From assembly GCA_964400735.1 (NCBI GenBank), contig CAYNVQ010000017.1, positions 1-15,086 of the forward strand: DNA of 15,086 nt, written 5' to 3'. Position 1 is the first letter of the stretch; each line of letters begins with the position of its first letter. Under the pieces are notes generated by a model. It had not been told where the DNA came from. It made no database searches and saw only the letters and a list, made by a program, of their open reading frames with translations. A program made the position numbers and the translations under genes. The DNA is from CAYNVQ01 sp964400735 (GTDB taxonomy: Bacteria; Acidobacteriota; Aminicenantia; Aminicenantales; Aminicenantaceae). Of the stretch, positions 1-6,300 are shown in pieces.

Positions 1-57
1 ATACGAGAGGGAGGCCGGACGGTCGGAGCAGGATCGGTCACCGATATCATCGAATAG
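1..57 (+). CDS. tuf: Elongation factor Tu, C-terminal end (partial, first tuf copy)
   Basis: Frame 1 from the first base reads 18 codons, starting IREGGRTVGAGSVTDIIE, and then TAG. This is the very conserved last strand of EF-Tu domain 3 (in E. coli it ends near IREGGRTVGAGVV). EF-Tu is the GTPase that delivers aminoacyl-tRNA to the ribosomal A site. The rest of the gene lies upstream of the window, so length, start and promoter cannot be judged. The position directly before rpmG, tRNA-Trp, secE and nusG is a common bacterial arrangement. A second tuf gene begins at 15047, so this genome carries at least two copies in direct orientation. Confidence 0.93.
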   Translation: MREGGRTVGAGSVTDIIE

Positions 58-80
58 ATAGGAGGTCGAATCGAACGTCC

Positions 81-95
81 ATGGCGAGTGAGTAA
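81..95 (+). other. Possible mini-ORF (MASE, stop) in front of rpmG
   Basis: A perfect Shine-Dalgarno sequence AGGAGGT (60-66) lies just after the tuf stop codon. The first ATG downstream of it (81) opens four codons, Met-Ala-Ser-Glu, then TAA. The frame is that of rpmG, whose own ATG follows three bases after this stop. The 14-base spacing between the Shine-Dalgarno and this ATG is longer than ideal. It could be a translated leader coupled to rpmG, a decayed former rpmG start, or chance. No function is claimed. Confidence 0.15.
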
Positions 96-98
96 AAA

Positions 99-248
99 AT
101 GAGAGAAATCGTCATCCTTCAGTGTTCTGAGTGTAAACACCGCAACTACACCACGACCCGTAATAAAAAGAAGCAGCAGGAAAAGATCGAGCAAAAAAAG
201 TATTGCAAGTTTTGCCAAAAACATACCTTCCATAAAGAAACGAAGTAA
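99..248 (+). CDS. rpmG: 50S ribosomal protein L33, zinc-binding (C+) form
   Basis: Forty-nine residues starting MREIVILQCSECKHRNYTTT, the usual size and sequence of bacterial L33, a small large-subunit protein near the tRNA exit (E) site. Two cysteine pairs, C9-x2-C12 and C36-x2-C39, make this the zinc-binding form rather than the cysteine-free paralogue some bacteria keep for zinc shortage. The start at 99 is fixed by an in-frame TAA at 93-95. The nearest ribosome-binding sequence is only a weak GTGAG (88-92), while a perfect AGGAGGT lies further upstream at 60-66. It sits 41 bases after the tuf stop and before tRNA-Trp, an arrangement also seen in other bacteria such as Thermus. Confidence 0.95.
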   Translation: MREIVILQCSECKHRNYTTTRNKKKQQEKIEQKKYCKFCQKHTFHKETK

Positions 249-314
249 TGGTCTTAGATACAAAATGGGAATAGAGATTATTCAGGGATTAAAGGAGGCG
301 AATAGAGAAAGGGT

Positions 315-391
315 AGGTGAGTAGCTCAACTGGCTAGAGCATCGGTCTCCAAAACCGAAGGTTGCGGGTTCGAGTCCTGCCTCACCTGCCA
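315..391 (+). tRNA. trnW: tRNA-Trp (anticodon CCA)
   Basis: A full 77-base cloverleaf is visible. The acceptor stem AGGTGAG pairs with CTCACCT. The D arm is GCTC/GAGC with a 9-base loop containing GG. The anticodon stem TCGGT/ACCGA encloses the loop CTCCAAA, with anticodon CCA at 349-351. The variable loop has five bases, and the T arm GCGGG/CCTGC carries the loop TTCGAGT. The discriminator base is G and the terminal CCA is encoded (389-391). A1-U72, G73 and the CCA anticodon are the known bacterial tryptophanyl-tRNA synthetase identity elements. Its place between rpmG and secE suggests cotranscription with neighbours and release by RNase processing; no separate promoter was convincing. Confidence 0.97.
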
Positions 392-478
392 TTTTTAGCT
401 ATAGAGACGATAGATACCTTGGAGGTTGAGAAAAACGACTCTCATCTATTCTAATAATTTCTACAAAAAGGAACTAAA

Positions 479-691
479 ATGAGTCAAAAAGAAAGATGGT
501 ACAGGCGTTTTATTTCCTTCTTGAGAGAGGTCAGAGCTGAGCTGAGAAAGGTGACATGGCCTTCAAGGAACGAAGTCTATAATACAACGATTGTCGTCAT
601 CGTTGCCACGTTTTTTTTCGGTTTCTATCTTTTTTTTATGGACGTTATTTTCTCTTGGGTAATTTCGAAGATTAAATCGTTTTTTGGATGA
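479..691 (+). CDS. secE: Preprotein translocase subunit SecE
   Basis: Seventy residues, the short single-helix form of SecE, which clamps SecY in the plasma-membrane protein export channel. The basic N-terminal amphipathic region contains the family signature around residues 17-33 (EVRAELRKVTWPSRNEV), followed by one hydrophobic membrane segment at about 37-62 and a short basic tail. AAAGGA (467-472) lies 6 bases before the ATG. The gene ends in TGA 13 bases before nusG, the near-universal bacterial neighbour. The 87 bases between tRNA-Trp and this start contain no convincing promoter, only weakly foldable A+T-rich sequence. Confidence 0.95.
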   Translation: MSQKERWYRRFISFLREVRAELRKVTWPSRNEVYNTTIVVIVATFFFGFYLFFMDVIFSWVISKIKSFFG

Positions 692-704
692 GTTGAGATA
701 AAAA

Positions 705-1235
705 ATGGCAAAAAATTGGTATGTTGTTCATACGTATTCAGGATTCGAGAAATTTGTCGCCGAATCCATCCATCAGAGGGCTTTGGAGTTGAACATCCAG
801 GATCAAATAGGGAGGATTATCATTCCGACAGAAGGGATCGTTGAAATTAAAGGCGGGAAAAAAGTCGTTTCGACTAAACGGTCCTATCCCGGATACATAT
901 TGATTGAAATGGAAATGAATGATGAGAATTGGCATATCATTCGTGAAACACCCAAGGTTACAGGATTCGTCGGTTCTGGGAAACGTCCCACTCCTCTGAA
1001 CAAGGATGAGGTCAATCAGATCGTAGAGCATATGGAAACCACTTCAGAAAAGCCCAAGCCTAAGCATTCATTCGAGAAAGGCGAAGCGGTTCGGATCATT
1101 GATGGGCCTTTCTTCAATTTCAACGGTATTGTTGAGGAAGTCAACCAAGAAAGAAATACGCTCAAGGTTTTAGTGACGATTTTCGGACGCTCCACCCCGG
1201 TAGAGTTGGAATTTTTACAGGTGGAGAAGTTATAG
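705..1235 (+). CDS. nusG: Transcription termination/antitermination protein NusG
   Basis: NusG of 176 residues, close to the E. coli length (181). The N-terminal NGN domain (about residues 1-110, beginning MAKNWYVVHTYSGFEKFV) binds the RNA polymerase clamp and suppresses pausing. The C-terminal KOW domain starts near residue 126 (GEAVRIIDGPFFNFNGIV) and contacts Rho or ribosomal protein S10. There is no large insertion between the domains. The ribosome-binding sequence is weak, with only GATGAG/TTGAGA-like purines in the 13-base gap after secE, so coupling to secE translation is plausible. It ends in TAG 9 bases before rplK. Confidence 0.97.
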   Translation: MAKNWYVVHTYSGFEKFVAESIHQRALELNIQDQIGRIIIPTEGIVEIKGGKKVVSTKRSYPGYILIEMEMNDENWHIIRETPKVTGFVGSGKRPTPLNKDEVNQIVEHMETTSEKPKPKHSFEKGEAVRIIDGPFFNFNGIVEEVNQERNTLKVLVTIFGRSTPVELEFLQVEKL

Positions 1236-1244
1236 GAGAGGTAA

Positions 1245-1676
1245 ATGGCTAAAGAAGTTGTAGCGACCATAAAGCTTCAGATCGAGGCAGGTCAAGCCAG
1301 CCCGGCTCCTCCGGTGGGGCCAGCTCTCGGACAGCACAATGTGAATATCATGGATTTCGTGCGGCAATTCAACGATAAAACGAATAAATTGGAAGCCGGC
1401 ACAGTCATTCCCGTGATTATATCGGTCTACAAAGACCGAACGTTCAGTTTTATCATGAAATCCCCTCCAGCTTCTTTCTTGCTTAGAAAAGCTGCAGGCA
1501 TTGCCAAAGGTTCCGGTGCACCCAATAAGGAAAAGGTAGGCAAAGTTACGGATAAACAGATCGAAGAAATCGCCAGGGTGAAGATGCAAGACCTTAACGC
1601 ATACGATCTGGAAGCTGCAAAAAAGACAATAATCGGGACAGCTAAAAACATGGGTTTGGAGATTGACCGTGGGTAA
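1245..1676 (+). CDS. rplK: 50S ribosomal protein L11
   Basis: L11 of 143 residues (E. coli 142). The N-terminal domain contains the conserved proline segment SPAPPVGPALGQ; P23 and P26 correspond to prolines linked to thiostrepton and micrococcin action. The C-terminal domain (about residues 75-143) binds the GTPase-centre 23S rRNA (helices 43/44). L11 supports factor-dependent GTP hydrolysis and RelA activation. AGGAG (1234-1238) lies 6 bases before the ATG and overlaps the nusG stop codon. The last codons overlap the start of rplA by 8 bases, suggesting translational coupling of the two proteins. Confidence 0.98.
   Translation: MAKEVVATIKLQIEAGQASPAPPVGPALGQHNVNIMDFVRQFNDKTNKLEAGTVIPVIISVYKDRTFSFIMKSPPASFLLRKAAGIAKGSGAPNKEKVGKVTDKQIEEIARVKMQDLNAYDLEAAKKTIIGTAKNMGLEIDRG
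1658..1661 (+). promoter_or_regulatory. Ribosome-binding site that decides the rplA start
   Basis: GGAG inside the end of rplK lies 7 bases before the GTG at 1669 but only 1 base before the in-frame TTG at 1663. Normal spacing therefore selects the GTG. Confidence 0.7.
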
Positions 1677-2361
1677 AGAAGGAAAAAACTTTAAAAAGGC
1701 AAAGGAAGCTTTGGAAAAGCCTGAATATCCGTTGGAGGAAGCTGTTGGTTTAGTCAAAGAGCTTAGCTTTGTTAAGTTCGACGAATCAGTGGATATCTCG
1801 ATGCGTCTAGGAGTGGACCCAAAACATTCGGATCAAATGGTTAGAGGGACGATCGTTCTTCCCCACGGGATTGGAAAGAGTAAGAGAGTCTGTGTTATCG
1901 CTACCGGAGAAAAGATTAAAGAAGCCGAGGAAGCCGGAGCCGATCATATCGGAGGGGAAGACATGGTGGAGAAGATCTCAAAAGGATGGATAGATTTTGA
2001 TGCCGTCGTGGCCACGCCTGATATGATGAAAAACGTCGGCAAGCTAGGCCGAATCCTAGGGCCAAAGGGTTTGATGCCTAACCCAAAGACAGGAACGGTT
2101 ACATTTGACGTAAAAAAAGCTGTGGAGGAAATAAAATCAGGCCGTGTGGAGTTTCGTGTCGACAAGACAGCCATAGTTCATTCCCCGGTGGGGAAAATAT
2201 CGTTCTCAGAGGAGAAACTGGTTGAAAATATCAAAGCTTTTATCCAGGCCGTCGTTCAAGCCAAACCTCCTGCAGCCAAGGGGAAATACATCAGGAATAT
2301 CCATCTGTCTTCTACGATGGGGCCCTCTATTCGGGTATCGGAAGCCGTTTTGGAACGCTAG
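1669..2361 (+). CDS. rplA: 50S ribosomal protein L1
   Basis: L1 of 230 residues from the GTG at 1669, binding the mobile L1 stalk of 23S rRNA and helping deacylated tRNA leave the E site. Strongly conserved segments include RLGVDPKHSDQMVRG near the N terminus and, from residue 117, PDMMKNVGKLGRILGPKGLM. I chose GTG 1669 over TTG 1663 because GGAG at 1658-1661 is correctly spaced only from GTG, and the resulting MGKEGKNFKKA resembles the Bacillus start MAKKGKKYVEA. The start overlaps the rplK end by 8 bases. In other bacteria L1 represses its own operon by binding mRNA near rplK; no clear mimic of the rRNA site was recognised here. Confidence 0.96.
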   Translation: MGKEGKNFKKAKEALEKPEYPLEEAVGLVKELSFVKFDESVDISMRLGVDPKHSDQMVRGTIVLPHGIGKSKRVCVIATGEKIKEAEEAGADHIGGEDMVEKISKGWIDFDAVVATPDMMKNVGKLGRILGPKGLMPNPKTGTVTFDVKKAVEEIKSGRVEFRVDKTAIVHSPVGKISFSEEKLVENIKAFIQAVVQAKPPAAKGKYIRNIHLSSTMGPSIRVSEAVLER

Positions 2362-2372
2362 GAGAATATCGG

Positions 2373-2891
2373 ATGAATATCAACAGAGAAAAGAAAGAAG
2401 GCTTAATCAAAGAAATCAATGAGAATTTCAAAAAGCATGATACATTTTATATCCTCGATTTTATCAACATGCCTGTTTCTCAGTCGGTGGAACTAAGAAG
2501 GCAATTGCGTGAACATTCCTTCACTTTTAAAGTAGTGAAAAATCGCTTGGCCTTAAGAGCGCTGACCGAGGATTTACCGGAAAAATTGAAACAACACTTC
2601 ATCGGGCCTACAGCGATTGCCTTCGCTTCTGAAAATCCTTTGCAGCTTGCCCGGCTGCTCAAGGATTTTTCTCACCAGAACAAGGTTTTAAGGTTCAAAG
2701 CGGGATTGCTGGAAGGCCAGTTCCTCCCTGAGGAGCAGTTCTCAGAAGTGGCTAGTCTGACATCCCGTGAGGATCTGCTGGTCAGATTTTGCTACTTAAT
2801 GATAAATCCTTTGATAAGAACATTACGGACTTGGCAAGCCCCTATTGGAAGCTTAGGTCGGTTGTTGAGTCAACTTAAATCAAAAAAATAG
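2373..2891 (+). CDS. rplJ: 50S ribosomal protein L10
   Basis: L10 of 172 residues (E. coli 165), the base of the ribosomal stalk. The N-terminal domain (about 1-105) binds GTPase-centre rRNA and includes FTFKVVKNRLALRAL, typical of the family. The C-terminal helix (about 130-172, ending in basic KSKK) is where L12 dimers attach; whether it holds two or three dimers cannot be decided by eye. AGGAG (2360-2364) overlaps the rplA stop and lies 8 bases before the ATG. The gap to rplA is only 11 bases, so the long L10-binding leader known upstream of rplJ in E. coli cannot exist here as an intergenic element. Confidence 0.96.
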   Translation: MNINREKKEGLIKEINENFKKHDTFYILDFINMPVSQSVELRRQLREHSFTFKVVKNRLALRALTEDLPEKLKQHFIGPTAIAFASENPLQLARLLKDFSHQNKVLRFKAGLLEGQFLPEEQFSEVASLTSREDLLVRFCYLMINPLIRTLRTWQAPIGSLGRLLSQLKSKK

Positions 2892-2905
2892 GGAAGGAGG
2901 CAAAA

Positions 2906-3352
2906 ATGCCCAAAGCACAAACAAACGGAGAAAAAGAGACCGCGAAGGGAAAAAAGGCAGGAACGAAGCTCACCAAAGAACAATTTTTTGAACATCTGGA
3001 TAATTTAACAGTTCTGGAACTTGCCGATTACATCAAGGAATTTGAAGAGAGATACGGTGTGAGCGCTGCAGCTGCCGCTGTGCCCATGGCCGTTCCGGGT
3101 GCTGCCGGAGCGCAGGCTGAGGCGCAAGCCGAGGAGGAAAAGTCTGAATTCACCGTTATCCTCAAGAGCGTAGGCGATAAAAAAATCAACGTTATTAAGA
3201 CAGTAAGGGAAGTGACAAATCTCGGCTTGAAAGAAGCTAAAGATTTGGTCGACAGCGCGCCGAAGCCCGTAAAAGAAAATGTTTCTAAGGAAGAGGCTGA
3301 GGAGATTCAGAAAAAATTCGAAGAAGTGGGGGCTTCAGTCGAACTGCAATAA
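2906..3352 (+). CDS. rplL: 50S ribosomal protein L7/L12 with N-terminal extension
   Basis: L12, the multicopy stalk protein that recruits elongation factors and stimulates their GTPase activity. It has 148 residues against about 120-130 normally. Residues 1-20 are a lysine-rich polar extension. Residues 21-53 are the dimerisation domain (TKLTKEQFFEHLDNLTVLEL onward). Residues 54-79 are the Ala/Gln/Glu-rich hinge, and about 80-148 are the factor-binding domain with the conserved KKINVIKTVRE and GLKEAKDLV segments. The strongest ribosome-binding site of the block, AAGGAGG (2894-2900), lies 5 bases before the ATG, fitting the need for several L12 copies per ribosome. There is no methionine between the start and M61, so the extension is not an obvious start error. 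Confidence 0.97.
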   Translation: MPKAQTNGEKETAKGKKAGTKLTKEQFFEHLDNLTVLELADYIKEFEERYGVSAAAAAVPMAVPGAAGAQAEAQAEEEKSEFTVILKSVGDKKINVIKTVREVTNLGLKEAKDLVDSAPKPVKENVSKEEAEEIQKKFEEVGASVELQ

Positions 3353-3372
3353 TCTTCCCTTGGGAGCCTAAT

Positions 3373-6300
3373 ATGCAAGAAGAAACGGATCATATTTACC
3401 GTCAGAGACTCGACTTTTCTAAAATCAAAAGCACTGTTCCCATTCCGGACCTTCTGGCCATCCAGACGAAGTCTTACGCTGAATACCTGCAAATGGAGCT
3501 GTTGCCAGAAGAACGGAGAGATATCGGCCTGCAGGCCGCTTTTAAAGATATCTTCCCTGTTTCGGATTTCAAAGAAACAACGCAACTTGATTTTATCAAC
3601 TACACGATTGGCAATTGGGAATGCAAGTGCGGACGGTTGAAGGGAGTAGAGAATTCGAGAAGAAAATGCGAGGGGTGTGATACTCTTTTGCCCCCTGATG
3701 TGGAGTTGACCGATAAAGAGATCTGTCCCTACTGTGGAGCCATTAAAAAGATAAAGGTTCCATTGTGCGAACACTGTGGGGATAATGTAAACCTCAAGCT
3801 GAAATACTCACCGACCGAGTGTTTACAAAAAGGATACACTTATTCGGTCCCTCTCAGGATCAAAGTCCGGCTGATTTCCTGGGAAAAAGATCCTGCTTCC
3901 AAGGCAAAAAGGCTCAAGCACATCAAGGAGCAAGAGGTGTATTTTGGCGATATACCTCTTATGACCGAAAAGGGAACGTTCATCTTCAACGGGATCGAAA
4001 GAGTGGTTGTCAGTCAACTCCAGAGGTCTCCTGGCGTTTTTTTCCGTCCAGGGGATACGAAGGGCTTTTTTATCGGTAAGATCATTCCGTATAGAGGAGC
4101 TTGGGTTGAATTTGAGTATGACAGTAAAAATATCATGCATGCCCGTCTGGACCGTAAGAAGAAATTTTTGGCCACTGTATTTTTAAGAGCGCTAGGCTTC
4201 GGATCCGATGCAGAGATACTGCGACTTTTCTTCAGCGTTAACAAGATTTTTCCAGAGACCGAGTCCATCCTGTGGGAAGTTTCTGACCAGTTAATCGGAA
4301 AAACTTTGGGAAAGGATGTCATCGATTCGGCTTCAAAAAAAGTGGTTCTCCATTCGGGCAAAAAGATCAAAAAAGAGGACCTTGCCATCCTCGAAAAATT
4401 CAAGATAGACAGGATTCCTCTTGTGAAAAAGGAACTGAAAGACGCTTGGGCTGTTTCCTCAATACCAGATATTATTCAGACCCTTGAGAAACTCGAGGAA
4501 GAAAAACTGGAAAAATGGCGCCAGACGAAAGAATCCCTGGAGATATTCTTCCCGCATGAAAATGAGGCGGCTTATCTGGTCCTCCAAACTTTGAAAAAAG
4601 ACCAGGCCAAGGATACCAACCAAGCTCTAGGCGAGATATATAAAAAGCTGAGACCCGGTGAACCCCATACACTTGAAAGCGCACACGGTCTTTTTCATAA
4701 TTTGTTTTTCAATCCCCAGAAATATAATTTTTCTCGGATTGGGCGCCTGAAGATGAACATTAAATTGGGGCTCAATTCACCTTTGGATGAAAAGACCCTA
4801 TCGCCCTTAGATTTTGTAGAGGTCATCAAGTATCTTCTGGGGCTCCGTGCGGGAGAAGGAGAAGTGGATGACATCGACCATCTCGGGAACCGCCGAGTGC
4901 GTTCTGTCGGCGAACTGGTTGAAAATGCATTTCGTATTGGATTGACCAGAATGGAGAGAACGATCAAGGAAAAGATGACTGTAGCGACGGATTTAGCCTC
5001 TGCCATGCCTCAAGATCTGATCAATTCCAAGCCTGTGATTGCAGCCCTGAAAGAATTTTTTGGCAGCTCGCAGCTATCCCAATTTATGGATCAGATAAAC
5101 AGCCTGGCTGAGGTCACGCACAAGAGGAGACTGAGTGCTTTGGGACCTGGCGGATTAAGCCGGGAGAGAGCTGGTTTTGAAGTGCGGGATATCCAAGGTT
5201 CCCATTACGGGAGGATCTGCCCCATAGAAACGCCAGAAGGCCCCAATATCGGTTTGATTTCATCCCTAAGTAGCTATGCCCGTGTTAATGAATTTGGATT
5301 TGTCGAAACACCCTATCGGAAGGTTAAAAATGGCAGAGTTATAGATTACGTTAAAGTTATACATCCAGGCAGCAGTTCTTTCAAAATCGGCGAAGTCATC
5401 GAACAAAAAGAGCTGGAAAAAGAAGTCGCCAGTTTAAAAAAGGCGAAAAACAAACAGCTGCCCGTAATTGAATCCCATTGCTTTTACCTCACGGCTTGGG
5501 AAGAAGAGCGATACAATATCGCCCAGGCAAATGCCCCTCTCGATAAAAATGGATATTTCATCAATGAGTTGGTGAGTGCCAGACAGGCAGGAAACCCTAA
5601 AGTGCTTCCTAGAAATCAGATCGATTATATTGATGTTTCTCCCAAACAACTCGTTTCCCTTTCTGCTTCTCTCATTCCATTTCTGGAACATGACGATGCC
5701 AACAGGGCTCTTATGGGGTCGAACATGCAGAGACAAGCCGTCCCGCTTTTGAAGCCTGAAGCACCTTTGGTGGGAACGGATATTGAACATCTCGTGGCCA
5801 AGGGTTCGGGGGATGTCATCCTGTGTAGGCGCACAGGAGTAGTGGAGTTTGTTGATGCTGACAGGATTCTGATTAGAGTGGATGAAAAAAATGAAACGAA
5901 TAGCCATGAAGTGGGAACGGACCTCTATATCCTCACCAAATTTTTGAGGACCAATCAAAATACCTGCCTCTCTCATCGTCCGATTGTGAGAAAGGGAGAA
6001 AACGTGATGAAAGGACAGGTTATTGCTGACAGCTCGTGCACGGAAAAAGGTGAACTATCCCTGGGTCGAAATGTCCTTTGTGCTTTTATGCCTTGGCGAG
6101 GCTATAACTTCGAAGATGCCATTATCGTCAGTGAGAAATTGATCAAGGAAGACATCTTTACATCCCTTCATATTGTCGAGGAAACCATAGAAGCTAGAGA
6201 TACGAAATTAGGGCCTGAGGAGATTACCAGAGATATTCCTAATGTGCCGGAAAATCTTCTTCGGAATCTGGATGAGAGCGGCATCGTGAGAATCGGGGCT

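Noticed and set aside
253..281. tRNA-Trp promoter (CTTAGA, 17 bases, GATTAT)
   Set aside because: Only about half the consensus bases match in the -35; cotranscription from upstream is as likely.
426..458. Possible secE promoter (TTGAGA with AATAAT or TATTCT)
   Set aside because: The spacers are 21 or 15 bases and the boxes are imperfect, so I do not call a promoter.
1230..1757. Minus-strand frame of 175 codons opposite rplK and rplA
   Set aside because: It lies opposite two certain ribosomal protein genes, and the protein is cysteine- and phenylalanine-rich without a recognisable domain. It is a shadow frame.
3356..3365. TCCCTTGGGA palindrome over the rpoB ribosome-binding site
   Set aside because: The 4-bp arms leave a 2-base loop, too tight for an RNA hairpin, and such short palindromes are common by chance.
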